From Pseudomonas fluorescens (lineage in GTDB: Bacteria > Pseudomonadota > Gammaproteobacteria > Pseudomonadales > Pseudomonadaceae): a stretch of 64,000 nt of DNA. Of this stretch, positions 25,355-32,764 are shown piece after piece (the stretch's first letter is position 1; each line of letters begins with the position of its first letter). The stretch spans positions 2,046,001 to 2,110,000 of the forward strand of contig NZ_CP148752.1 in the NCBI RefSeq assembly GCF_040448305.1, written 5' to 3'. The notes below the pieces were generated by a model, which was not told where the DNA came from, ran no database searches, and was given only the letters and a program-made list of their open reading frames with translations. Position numbers and translations under genes: made by a program.

Positions 25355-26188
25355 ATGGATCTTTGGACAACCATAACAGTGTTGATTTTGGGGATGGTCG
25401 AAGGTCTGACGGAGTTTTTGCCTATATCAAGTACAGGGCACCAGATTGTTGTCGCGGACCTGCTCAGCTTCGGCGGCGAGCGAGCCATGGCCTTTAACAT
25501 CATCATTCAACTGGGCGCGATCCTGGCGGTTGTCTGGGAGTTCCGTCGCAAGATTCTCGAGATCGTCACCGGCTTACCGACCCAGCGCAATGCCCAACGT
25601 TTCACCTTGAATCTATTGATCGGTTTTTTTCCGGCAGTGGTCTTGGGAGTGTTGTTCGCCGATAAGATCCATGAGTATCTGTTTAACCCGATCACTGTAG
25701 CGGTGGCATTAGTGGCGGGTGGAATCATCATGTTGTGGGCCGAGCAGCGGGAACATGTGGTGTATGTCGAGCATGTTGACGATATGCGCTGGAACGACGC
25801 TCTCAAGGTCGGTTTCGCGCAATGCCTGGCGATGATTCCGGGTACTTCACGCTCTGGGTCGACCATTATCGGTGGGTTGCTGTTTGGTCTGTCGCGTAAG
25901 GCTGCCACGGAGTTTTCGTTCTTTCTGGCGATGCCGACCATGGTCGGTGCCGCCGTGTATTCAGGCTATAAGTATCGGGATCTGTTCCAGGCCGGTGACC
26001 TGCCAGTGTTTGCGCTGGGTTTCGTGACGGCGTTCTTTTTCGCGATGATCGCCGTGCGTGGTTTGCTCAAGTTTATCGCCGCCCACAGTTATGCAGTGTT
26101 CGCCTGGTACCGGATCGGATTCGGTTTGCTGATTCTGGCAACGTGGGTATTCGGTTGGGTTGACTGGACCGGGGCTGCAGCGCACTGA
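25355..26188 (+). CDS. uppP: Undecaprenyl-diphosphatase
   Basis: UppP (BacA) dephosphorylates undecaprenyl pyrophosphate to regenerate the lipid carrier for peptidoglycan and polysaccharide synthesis. The 277-residue membrane protein has both signature blocks: EGLTEFLPISSTGHQIV near residue 17 and MIPGTSRSGSTIIGG near residue 160. About eight membrane segments are visible. I start at the ATG at 25355, preceded by GAGGGG 4-6 nt upstream; the TTG at 25328 is unlikely. Next to the polymer locus it could help recycle the carrier used by the WcaJ-type enzyme, though it is also a general housekeeping function. Confidence 0.95.
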   Translation: MDLWTTITVLILGMVEGLTEFLPISSTGHQIVVADLLSFGGERAMAFNIIIQLGAILAVVWEFRRKILEIVTGLPTQRNAQRFTLNLLIGFFPAVVLGVLFADKIHEYLFNPITVAVALVAGGIIMLWAEQREHVVYVEHVDDMRWNDALKVGFAQCLAMIPGTSRSGSTIIGGLLFGLSRKAATEFSFFLAMPTMVGAAVYSGYKYRDLFQAGDLPVFALGFVTAFFFAMIAVRGLLKFIAAHSYAVFAWYRIGFGLLILATWVFGWVDWTGAAAH

Positions 26189-26195
26189 CGCTCGC

Positions 26196-26222
26196 ACCAG
26201 GCTGCAGGACATGCAGCCTGGT
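26196..26222. terminator. Bidirectional hairpin between uppP and dusA
   Basis: A perfect 11-bp inverted repeat (ACCAGGCTGCA and complement) with a 5-nt loop lies between the convergent stops of uppP and dusA. There is no long T-run, but position and symmetry fit a shared terminator. Confidence 0.65.
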
Positions 26223-26242
26223 CGCAGGGAGGCGGCTAACCG

Positions 26243-27253
26243 TTAACGCCCCTCAAGCAGCTCCGCGGCTTGATCCAGCAACACCAAAGGTTCTTTGGCC
26301 TTGTGAATATCCACCGACAGTAACTGCCGAAACTTGCGTGCTCCCGGAAACCCGGTGCCCAGCCCGAGCACATGCCGGGTGATGTGGTGCATCGAACCGC
26401 CCGCGTCGATGTGTGCAGCGATATACGGCCGCAACTGCGCCAGCGCCTCGGCGCGGCTGATCACCGGCGCCGTGCTGCCGAACAGCTGCTGATCCACCTC
26501 GGCCATCACATAGGGGTTGTGATACGCCTCGCGGCCCAACATCACGCCGTCGAACGTCTGCAAATGTTCGTGGCAGGCCTCCAGCGTCTTGATCCCGCCG
26601 TTGAGAATAATCTCCAGCTCAGGAAAGTCCGCCTTCAACCGCGCCGCCACGTCATAACGCAGGGGCGGGATGTCACGGTTCTCCTTCGGCGACAACCCCT
26701 CCAGAATCGCAATCCGCGCGTGCACGGTAAAGCTGGTGCAGCCGGCATCCCGTACCGTGCCGACGAAATCACACAGTTCTTCGTAACTGTCGCGCCCATT
26801 AATGCCGATACGGTGCTTGACCGTCACCGGAATCGACACCGCATCCCGCATCGCCTTCACACAATCGGCCACCAACTGCGGGTGCCCCATCAGGCACGCG
26901 CCGATCATATTGTTCTGCACCCGATCACTCGGGCAGCCGACATTCAGGTTCACCTCGTCGTAACCATGCTCCTGAGCCATGCGCGCGCAGGCAGCCAGGT
27001 CCAGTGGAACACTGCCGCCGAGTTGCAGGGCGAGCGGGTGTTCGGCTTCGTTGTGACGCAGGAAGCGTTCGTGGTCGCCGTTGAGCAGCGCGCCAGTGGT
27101 GACCATTTCGGTGTAGAGCAGGGCGTTTTTTGACAATAGGCGCAGGAAAAAACGGCAGTGTCTATCGGTCCAATCCATCATGGGCGCAACACTAAACCGC
27201 CGAGACAGTGCAGGTCTTGGATTTACTGGTCTGGAGTGGGGGTTCTGTACCAT
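26243..27253 (-). CDS. dusA: tRNA-dihydrouridine(20/20a) synthase
   Basis: The FMN enzyme reduces uridines 20/20a in the tRNA D-loop. Signatures are SVAPMMDWTDRHCRFF, LQLGGSVP, YDEVNLNVGCPSDRVQ (catalytic Cys), VTVKHRIGI and ILNGGIKT. It has 336 residues. The 5' end faces an integrase gene 100 bp away. Integrative elements are known to insert near the start of dusA and restore its reading frame, so the first 20 or so codons here may come from the element (inference). No good ribosome site precedes the ATG. Confidence 0.95.
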   Translation of the reverse strand: MVQNPHSRPVNPRPALSRRFSVAPMMDWTDRHCRFFLRLLSKNALLYTEMVTTGALLNGDHERFLRHNEAEHPLALQLGGSVPLDLAACARMAQEHGYDEVNLNVGCPSDRVQNNMIGACLMGHPQLVADCVKAMRDAVSIPVTVKHRIGINGRDSYEELCDFVGTVRDAGCTSFTVHARIAILEGLSPKENRDIPPLRYDVAARLKADFPELEIILNGGIKTLEACHEHLQTFDGVMLGREAYHNPYVMAEVDQQLFGSTAPVISRAEALAQLRPYIAAHIDAGGSMHHITRHVLGLGTGFPGARKFRQLLSVDIHKAKEPLVLLDQAAELLEGR

Positions 27254-27311
27254 TTTGCTCTACGTGTTTTTAGCGTGTTTTAGGGCGTTTTCGGGCGTTT
27301 TTTGAATGTCG

Positions 27312-27349
27312 GTGGTACGATGTACCACTTCAAAACTGACGCGTACCAC
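27312..27349. repeat. GTGGTAC/GTACCAC repeats between dusA and integrase
   Basis: A perfect dyad, GTGGTAC at 27312-27318 and GTACCAC at 27322-27328 with a 3-nt spacer, is followed by a further GTACCAC at 27343-27349. A related GTACCA lies near 27247. These sit just upstream of the integrase start, where arm-type integrase sites or an operator would be expected. Confidence 0.5.
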
Positions 27350-27356
27350 TTTCGAT

Positions 27357-28508
27357 ATGGCGACTATCAGGGCAAGAAAACTGGCGGATGGGAGTGTGAG
27401 CTACACAGCTCAGATCCGCATCAAGCGCGACGGAGTGCAAGTCTACCAAGAGAGTCAGACCTTCGCCCGAAAACAGGCAGCTCAGGCTTGGGCGCGAAAG
27501 CGCGGCGCGGAGCTGGATGAGCCTGGTGCAATTGAGCGGGCGAACCGAACGGGGGTCACGGTCAGCGACATGATCACCCGCTACCTGGATGAAATGGAGA
27601 AAGCCCGACCGCTGGGGAAAACAAAGAAGGCCACGTTGAACGCCATTGCGGAAACGGACTTTGGTAAGTTGGTTGATTCTGACCTAAACAGTCAGCAGTT
27701 GGTGGACTACGCACTCTGGCGTATGAGTAAAGCAGGTGGTGGGGTGCAGCCTCAGACCGCAGGCAATGATCTTGCCCACCTTGGCGCGGTGTTATCAATT
27801 GCCCGGCCCGCCTGGGGTTATCAAGTTGATCCGCATGCAATGGGTGACGCGCGTAAGGTATTGCGAAAGCTCGGTTACAACTTGAAGAGCCGGGAGAGGG
27901 ACCGTCGTTCGTCGTTGGCTGAGTTAGGAAAGATACTTAGTTACTATGAGGAAATGCAGGGGCGCCGGCGAAGTTCCATCAATATGCTCAAGGTTGTGGG
28001 CTTCGCGATCTTTTCCACGCGGCGACTCGATGAAATTACGCGCATTCGCTGGGCTGATGTTGATGAGGCCGGTCAGCGGGTGATGGTCCGGGATATGAAG
28101 AACCCTGGCCAGAAGATCGGCAATGATGTTTGGTGTTACTTGCCGGATGAGGCGTGGCGGATACTTCAGACAATGCCCAAGGCTGGCGACGATATATTCC
28201 CGTATAGCCCTGAATCTATTTCTACGTCGTGGGCGAAAGCCTGCAAGTTTACAAGCATTGAAGACTTGCACTTCCATGATCTGAGGCACGACGGTGTTAG
28301 CCGATTGTTTGAAATGGATTGGGATATCCCACGTGTAGCGAGTGTTTCAGGACACAGGGACTGGAACTCTCTGAGGCGCTATACCCATCTGCGTGGCAGA
28401 GGGGATCCTTACATTGGCTGGGAGTGGCATGACAAAATATTGAAGGCGCCCGTACAGCTAGGTGCCGCATCAATGAAATGGCTTAAGAGGCGCGTTTTAA
28501 GCCGTTGA
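27357..28508 (+). CDS. Tyrosine recombinase/integrase of a dusA-type island
   Basis: I start at the ATG at 27357 (MATIRARKLADGSVSYTAQI), the usual opening of this integrase family. The 383-residue protein has an N-terminal arm-binding region, a SAM-like core-binding domain (about 85-175) and a catalytic domain with Arg (STRRLDEITRIRW), His-x-x-Arg (LHFHDLRHDG), His/Trp region (SGHRDW) and Tyr (LRRYTHLR). It sits beside the dusA 5' end, the integration locus of a known integrase family. Its last 26 bp overlap the convergent PrtN-like gene. The C-terminal third is duplicated at 29740-30027. Confidence 0.9.
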   Translation: MATIRARKLADGSVSYTAQIRIKRDGVQVYQESQTFARKQAAQAWARKRGAELDEPGAIERANRTGVTVSDMITRYLDEMEKARPLGKTKKATLNAIAETDFGKLVDSDLNSQQLVDYALWRMSKAGGGVQPQTAGNDLAHLGAVLSIARPAWGYQVDPHAMGDARKVLRKLGYNLKSRERDRRSSLAELGKILSYYEEMQGRRRSSINMLKVVGFAIFSTRRLDEITRIRWADVDEAGQRVMVRDMKNPGQKIGNDVWCYLPDEAWRILQTMPKAGDDIFPYSPESISTSWAKACKFTSIEDLHFHDLRHDGVSRLFEMDWDIPRVASVSGHRDWNSLRRYTHLRGRGDPYIGWEWHDKILKAPVQLGAASMKWLKRRVLSR

Positions 28509-28758
28509 GTTGGTTGCATTCCTTGACTGCGGCTTCCCGCTGTAAGTCGAGGTAGGCCGCGAGGTCGGTGATGTGGATCCCTTTTGCGCTTTTCTGGCTT
28601 GGCTCTAGGCGAGTGATCGGGATTTTGATCTGACCAGCCAAGACCTTTCGCTGGAACATTTCGGTGGTCAAGTGTGTGAAGTAGTCCTTGCACACCTGGT
28701 CCAGCGGAATGAGGGCGCGACCATTGTATTGCGCCGTCAGGATGAAGGCTGTGTTCAT
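28483..28758 (-). CDS. PrtN-family pyocin activator-like protein (copy 1)
   Basis: The 91-residue protein reads TAFILTAQYNGRALIPLDQV, then KDYFTHLTTEMFQRKVLAGQ and ITRLEPSQKSAKGIHITDLA. It matches the PrtN pyocin activator family, small DNA-binding proteins with an excisionase-like helix pattern. In dusA islands such genes sit next to the integrase and may regulate or assist excision (inference). It overlaps the integrase end by 26 bp and the upstream small gene by 4 bp. A paralogue lies at 30029-30304. Confidence 0.85.
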   Translation of the reverse strand: MNTAFILTAQYNGRALIPLDQVCKDYFTHLTTEMFQRKVLAGQIKIPITRLEPSQKSAKGIHITDLAAYLDLQREAAVKECNQLNGLKRAS

Positions 28759-29033
28759 GGGTTGGCCTCTTGATCTTCAGCTTTTCTGCAATACAGCGGA
28801 TCTGCGCCAATGAATACCTCTTCCGGTGCCTCAGGCCACTCGTCCCGAATTGAGTCGAAGTCGCCTTCGTTCCAGCAGCGAAGGAATTCAATATCGTCGA
28901 TATCGCCGGAAGCCTTCTCCAATGCGAAAGCAATCGCGGCGACGGCGGCGTCACTGTTCAGGGAGTCTTGATCATCTACTGTCGTTCGACAGTTCCACTG
29001 TTCAGCTAGCAACGGCTTGCAATCATCCATCAT
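28755..29033 (-). CDS. Small acidic hypothetical protein of the island
   Basis: A 92-residue, Asp/Glu-rich protein begins MMDDCKPLLAEQWNCRTTVD and is mostly helical with no membrane segment. I do not recognise a family. It overlaps the PrtN-like gene by 4 bp (ATGA) and the next upstream frame by 11 bp, indicating one minus-strand operon. Confidence 0.55.
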   Translation of the reverse strand: MMDDCKPLLAEQWNCRTTVDDQDSLNSDAAVAAIAFALEKASGDIDDIEFLRCWNEGDFDSIRDEWPEAPEEVFIGADPLYCRKAEDQEANP

Positions 29034-29250
29034 GCTGTAGCGAATAGCCGCTTACGCGAAGAGGTGACTGCATTGCTGCTCCGGTGGCACAACGAAAAGC
29101 GGGCGGGATCCAGCTCTTATGGCCACGTCGCGCTGCCATGAGATCGTTGATCAACAGCTGCCGCACATCCTCACTGAGCGATGGGTTGGTGGAGCGCCAC
29201 AGCTGGTCTTTGACTACAAAGTAGCGACCGTCAGGAGTCACTGGATTCAT
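29023..29250 (-). CDS. Small hypothetical protein, probably truncated
   Basis: The 75-residue frame starts NPVTPDGRYFVVKDQLWRST and continues NPSLSEDVRQLLINDLMAAR, a pattern I associate with a short conserved pseudomonad protein. From about residue 43 the sequence (GHKSWIPPAFRC) no longer looks conserved, so the original C-terminus may have been replaced. It is the first visible gene of the minus-strand group ending with the PrtN-like gene. Confidence 0.45.
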   Translation of the reverse strand: MNPVTPDGRYFVVKDQLWRSTNPSLSEDVRQLLINDLMAARRGHKSWIPPAFRCATGAAMQSPLRVSGYSLQHDG

Positions 29251-29606
29251 CTCTGCATCTCCAAGGGGCCCAATTACGGCATGCCCAAGCTCGTGGTATC
29301 GCGCAGCTGTATTTTGGAGAGGAACTCTCTCAGGTGGTACTGGTTTGACGGCCGCTTACCCCCCCATCCAGCCTTAAAAAAAGCCACCCTTACTCCCAGA
29401 TATCATGATTTTTCACAAGCATGAGCCTTCCTTATAGTCCTCCTAAGCCCACTTGGAACACGGTTGTGTTTCCCTTGATGTGAGACATTTTTATGGAAAA
29501 TAAGAAACGCGCCGTCCAAGCTTCAGAGGTTGGGATGGGGACTCGAGTCGTATGGGTGGAGAGCAAGTTCCTTGGCCGCACGTAGCCTACCAAGCTCGAG
29601 ACTTGC

Positions 29607-29745
29607 TCACTCAGGCGTCATGAGCACCGCTAGCGTCATGTTGATGAACTCTTCGTTCTTGCTGATCGTTGCCAGCGCTCCACGTACGTTGCCTCCAACC
29701 TCATCCGAACCGCGCTGCTCAACCCAAAGGGTACCTGAGATATTT
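29607..29745 (-). pseudogene. C-terminal fragment of an unknown phage-like gene
   Basis: On the minus strand this stretch ends in EQRGSDEVGGNVRGALATIS, then KNEEFINMTLAVLMTPE and a stop. The reading looks coding-like but has no start and joins directly to the truncated integrase at about 29737. It probably marks a deletion junction. I do not recognise the parent family. Confidence 0.35.
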
Positions 29746-30027
29746 CCGTACAGCGCTGAGTCTGTATCCACTTCGTGGACCAGGGTTTGTCAGATACTTG
29801 GCATCGAGGATCTGCACTTTCATGACCTGCGCCACGATGGCGTTAGCCGGCTTTTCGAAATGGACTGGGACATTCCTCGGGTAGCGAGTGTGTCGGGGCA
29901 TCGAGATTGGAACTCAATGCGGCGTTACACTCATCTACGCGGTCGAGGTGATGCATACGCAAATTGGGACTGGCTGGAGCAGATCCTACAGGCGCCCGTG
30001 AAATTGGCCGCGAAGACGTTGAAGTAA
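29740..30027 (+). pseudogene. Truncated second dusA-type integrase (C-terminal domain only)
   Basis: About 95 residues from IFPYSAESVSTSW to AAKTLK match the intact integrase nearly throughout (LHFHDLRHDGVSRLFEMDWD, ASVSGHRDWNSMRRYTHLRG), keeping the HxxR, His and Tyr motifs. The N-terminal 280 residues are missing; upstream sequence is unrelated. It indicates an earlier tandem insertion at the same site or an internal duplication followed by deletion. It ends 1 nt before the second PrtN-like gene, as the first copy does. Confidence 0.85.
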
Positions 30028-30028
30028 A

Positions 30029-30304
30029 TCAGCTTCCGCGTGGTGCGCTGTTTAACTGATTGCTTTCTTTGACAGCTGCAGCGTGTTGCGCGTCCAGGTA
30101 CGCGGAAAGATCCGAGATATGAACTCCTTTCGCGCTTTTTTGACTTGCTTCCAGGCGAGTGATGGGGATTTTAATTTGTCCCGCCATAACCTTTCGTTGA
30201 AACATGTCAGGGGTTAGGTGAGTGAAGTAGTCGTGGCAGACTTGCGCTAAGGGAATGATCGCCAGGCCGTTATATTGTGCCATGAGAACAAATAGGGTTT
30301 TCAT
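30029..30304 (-). CDS. PrtN-family pyocin activator-like protein (copy 2)
   Basis: The 91-residue protein (KTLFVLMAQYNGLAIIPLAQ, DYFTHLTPDMFQRKVMAGQI, EASQKSAKGVHISDLSAYLD) is clearly paralogous to the protein at 28483-28758. It is convergent with the truncated integrase. Its ATG overlaps the stop of a 30-codon leader ORF (ATGA). It appears intact although its integrase partner is not, so it may still bind shared sites. Confidence 0.85.
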   Translation of the reverse strand: MKTLFVLMAQYNGLAIIPLAQVCHDYFTHLTPDMFQRKVMAGQIKIPITRLEASQKSAKGVHISDLSAYLDAQHAAAVKESNQLNSAPRGS

Positions 30305-30393
30305 GGCCTTGCTCCTTGTAGATGGCTAATTTTGGCGAGCTGTATGTTCGTTGTAGACTCGATAGCGCCACCGTTGCGGGTTTGAGCTTGCAT
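30301..30393 (-). CDS. 30-residue leader ORF coupled to the second PrtN-like gene
   Basis: A strong ribosome site (AAAGGAG, 6 nt upstream) precedes an ATG frame beginning MQAQTRNGGAIESTTNIQLA, with ten further residues. Its TGA overlaps the next ATG (ATGA). The arrangement suggests translational coupling. The peptide itself is not recognised. Confidence 0.5.
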   Translation of the reverse strand: MQAQTRNGGAIESTTNIQLAKISHLQGARP

Positions 30394-30477
30394 GGTTCTC
30401 TCCTTTCAAAGATGGTCGGTGTCGGGGAGTTGCACCTCCTCGACACCTCTTTTTTTCATCAGCGGCCGTAAGAGTGC

Positions 30478-30603
30478 TTAACCAAGTGAAAGACTTGATC
30501 TGCGAACCAGGTGAATCACCAGGTCGTCGAAACGCCACTCATCCTCAACGCACGCTTGCCATTCCAGAAAGCTAACGATCTGCTCAGGTGCGCGATCCAA
30601 CAT
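30478..30603 (-). CDS. 41-residue small protein of the prophage-like module
   Basis: The frame begins MLDRAPEQIVSFLEWQACVE and continues with DEWRFDDLVIHLVRRSSLSL. GGAG lies 6 nt before the ATG. It is acidic and amphipathic and lies 84 bp upstream of the leader ORF, probably in the same transcript. No family is recognised, but ribosome site and composition favour a real gene. Confidence 0.5.
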   Translation of the reverse strand: MLDRAPEQIVSFLEWQACVEDEWRFDDLVIHLVRRSSLSLG

Positions 30604-30701
30604 GCTCACTCCATAAAGTGCATTGCTGAATCGACGTTATTGGATTGAAACGGAGTACGCGTGTGGCTTTGATACGAATACTTGTACAACTACATAATTT
30701 G

Positions 30702-30880
30702 TTACAGCTTGGCGCGCATCGCGCGCAGCGTCGGCTCCAAAGCATTTAGAAAGCGGCGGACAGTTTTTTGGTCATCCTCAGGAATTCTGCGGTATTGCGT
30801 TATCAGCTCCTCTTCTTCGTTACTTAAAGCTCCGACAGGCGTAGGCGTTCTGACCCCAGTAACCACGTACAACACATCAA
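30702..30880 (-). pseudogene. C-terminal remnant of a phage repressor-like regulator
   Basis: The minus frame reads IDVLYVVTGVRTPTPVGALS, then NEEEELITQYRRIPEDDQKT and VRRFLNALEPTLRAMRAKL to a stop. This matches the end of XRE-type repressors (LYVLTG followed by a helical tail). An in-frame stop lies just upstream and no helix-turn-helix domain precedes it, so only the tail remains. Operator-like dyads lie immediately beyond. Confidence 0.6.
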
Positions 30881-30894
30881 TGGATCTGCTGTGG

Positions 30895-31039
30895 CCTGCA
30901 GGTTACTCATAGGTGCACTATTTCGAAAATCGCACGGTCCTTTCGTATTGAAAGGCACCTATGAGTTCCTCATAGGTGCCCGTCAGTGATCCGGGAGTCG
31001 TTTTTGCAGATCGAGAAGAACCTACGAGTAACTCGTAAG
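30895..31039. promoter_or_regulatory. Three operator-like dyads spaced 63 bp apart
   Basis: The central site (30954-30980) is a perfect inverted repeat with 12-bp arms GGCACCTATGAG around TTC. A half-matching site at 30895-30913 ends CTCATAGG, and a third at 31021-31039 reads CCTACGAG-TAA-CTCGTAAG. Their centres (30904, 30967, 31030) are 63 bp apart, about six helical turns. They adjoin the repressor remnant, so a multi-operator lysogeny switch is the likely origin. Confidence 0.6.
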
Positions 31040-31115
31040 CGAATTGAAAAGTCCGTTTTCGCCAGAAAGCTGGACACCTCTGAGCCTGATAATGAGGCCC
31101 AAATAGGAGGCGCTA

Positions 31116-31330
31116 TGAGTCGTCAGCGTTACCCCTAAGAATTCAAGATCGAAGCGGACAAGCAATTGATCGAACGCAACCTATCCGTTGCCGAAGTAGA
31201 CGCATGGCTGGGCGTGTCAGTGCACAGTCTGTATGCCTGGATCAAGCTCTATAGCAAGCCCCAGACGCAGCGGCAGCAAAACGAGTAGGCTGAGCTGCGC
31301 CCGGAATTCAAGCGGGTCGCGCCCAGACCA
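31116..31330 (+). pseudogene. IS3-family OrfA remnant with in-frame stops
   Basis: The frame reads MSRQRYP, a stop, then EFKIEADKQLIERNLSVAEV, DAWLGVSVHSLYAWIKLYSK and a second stop, matching the N-terminal helix-turn-helix part of IS3 OrfA. The ribosome site (AGGAGG) is still present. TGGACACCTC about 45 bp upstream may be the old IS end. OrfB is not recognisable beyond about 31330. Confidence 0.7.
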
Positions 31331-31696
31331 ATGGCAAGGCGTTTGTCATGAGCTGTCAAACTGCGATTTTCGTCGAAGGTACTTCGGGAGCTGTCTCCAT
31401 GGATCAATGCACTGTTATCACCAACTGATCACGGAAAGCCGAAGCGTTAACCGCGAAAGGCGTTTGGCGTCGGCTTGTCACACGTCCGCGCTCGATACCA
31501 CAAGATATAAGTGAATTCCGCGTCAAGACCAGGAGCCCTATGTACTGGGAGAAAGCGCCCGGTTGGAGCGACTGAGTAATATCGGCATGGAGGTTCAGAG
31601 GTTTGGGGCTGAGGAATTTGCCGCTCACCAAGTAGGGACACAGACCACGCTATCCGAAGATTTGACCGGAAGCCGTCCTTAGTCGAACGGCTCCTC
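31331..31696. other. Decayed sequence between IS3 remnant and inverted-repeat cassette
   Basis: About 365 bp with no supported gene. Short frames exist on both strands but show no family resemblance or ribosome sites. It is probably eroded mobile DNA. Confidence 0.4.
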
Positions 31697-31827
31697 TTGG
31701 CCGTTCTCTGCCGATCATGGTTACAAAGCGTGCTGGTCAAATCCGATGCAATCGGTGGTCAGAACGAATGCAAATGACTGGTCAGGTCGAATGCAAGCGG
31801 GTGGTCAAGTGGAGTGCAATTTCGCAG
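31697..31827 (+). repeat. Left 131-bp terminal inverted repeat
   Basis: It begins TTGGCCGTTCTCTGCCGATC and ends GTGCAATTTCGCAG. TGGTCA units start at 31734, 31756, 31779 and 31802. It is nearly identical to the complement of 33060-33190. Confidence 0.85.
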
Positions 31828-31878
31828 TCATCTGACATGGTCGCTTCTCCAGTTCTTGTAGAAATCGTGGCAGCGACC

Positions 31879-31906
31879 AAAAAAATGGCCCGCATGCGGG
31901 CGGGCC
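31879..31906 (-). terminator. Rho-independent terminator of the cassette operon
   Basis: In the minus direction a GGCCCGC/GCGGGCC stem (31887-31893 with 31900-31906) is followed by seven T residues (31885-31879). It is a good intrinsic terminator downstream of the three small genes. Confidence 0.75.
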
Positions 31907-31986
31907 AAATGGGAATTCTTCAAAGGAGCAGGGTTAATCTGCGCTCCACCATGTGAGCGATTGGTGAAAAGCATGTCGCAGAAACG

Positions 31987-32012
31987 AAAAAGCCCGGCAC
32001 ATTAGCCGGGCT
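31987..32012 (-). terminator. Second intrinsic terminator in the cassette
   Basis: An 8-bp perfect stem AGCCCGGC/GCCGGGCT with a 6-nt loop is followed on the minus strand by TTTTCG. A related weaker hairpin (GCCCGG/CCGGGC) lies at 32097-32115. Between these and the genes, 32116-32239 holds nothing recognisable. Confidence 0.65.
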
Positions 32013-32239
32013 CTCTGTAGATGGGCCAAATCCCTTTGGCTGACTGCATTGTGCTTGGTAGGTGTGACGAAGGCATGACAGGGGCAGATACGAGAAGCCC
32101 GGCTCTGGACCGGGCATTTGAGTTACATCGGTACGACCGCCAAGCCGCTACAACATCTCGCCGTCATACCACGCGCCTACTCCGCCTTCCCCCGCACACT
32201 TCTTCTCGCCTTCATAACCCGCCAGCTAGTTTGTGCCGT

Positions 32240-32509
32240 TCAATGGAGAACCCTGCGACTCTCTCCAATCCTGATCCGATCAAGCGCCCGGTTTAATGCG
32301 TCCAAGGCATCGAGGAGAGCTTTCGCCTCGGCTTCCCGGCCATCCCCCCATAGGCGTTCAGCCATTTTGTTCAGGGCTTGGATAGAACGCTCAATTTCAG
32401 CAGCAGTCACTGCTGCTTTACTGTCCGTCAGCTTCTTCTTCATTGAGTAACCGTTTACAGGGCATTGCTTGTATTTCAGATCTAGCGCGAATACGCCCGC
32501 CAGACGCAT
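32240..32509 (-). CDS. Small helical cassette protein (third gene)
   Basis: The 89-residue protein is helix-rich in its last 65 residues (AAVTAAEIERSIQALNKMAE, AEAKALLDALDALNRALDRI) and charged. Its ATG at 32509 follows the previous stop by 2 nt, with AAGG about 10 nt upstream. A shorter start at 32443 (MKKKLTDSKAAV) is possible. No family is recognised. It is the distal gene of the three-gene unit inside the inverted-repeat cassette. Confidence 0.55.
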   Translation of the reverse strand: MRLAGVFALDLKYKQCPVNGYSMKKKLTDSKAAVTAAEIERSIQALNKMAERLWGDGREAEAKALLDALDALNRALDRIRIGESRRVLH

Positions 32510-32511
32510 GG

Positions 32512-32736
32512 CTATTCAGCCTTCCGGACAATCCTTCCCGCCTTCACCTCATCTGTGTAAGCAGTCAGCCGATCAGCTTGCTCATGCAGCTTTTCGATCG
32601 TCTCCATTGCCTCCAGAAGCTCTGTATCCCCGCGCTGTTTTGCAAGCCTGAACATTTCCAGGGCAGCTTCTTCGAGGGAATATGCAGCGGCTTTCAAGTC
32701 GCGGCGTAACTCTTGATTGGGTTTGTTAAGTGCCAT
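32512..32736 (-). CDS. Small helical cassette protein, paralogue B
   Basis: The 74-residue protein starts MALNKPNQELRRDLKAAAYS and is predicted helical throughout. The opening matches the neighbour at 32765-33022 (GLNKPVQDLKRDLQGVASDL), and both end in a GRIVR/GQVVR motif, so the two are tandem paralogues. A strong GGAGG lies 6 nt before the ATG. Function is unknown. Confidence 0.65.
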   Translation of the reverse strand: MALNKPNQELRRDLKAAAYSLEEAALEMFRLAKQRGDTELLEAMETIEKLHEQADRLTAYTDEVKAGRIVRKAE

Positions 32737-32764
32737 GACAACCTCCTGCCAATCCCTTCCGCGA

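Noticed and set aside
30682..30912. Plus-strand 76-codon frame in the island
   Set aside because: It is antisense to a repressor tail that shows a clear family pattern on the minus strand.
32021..32450. Plus-strand frames in the inverted-repeat cassette
   Set aside because: They are antisense to or overlap the minus-strand small gene and terminators and lack ribosome sites.
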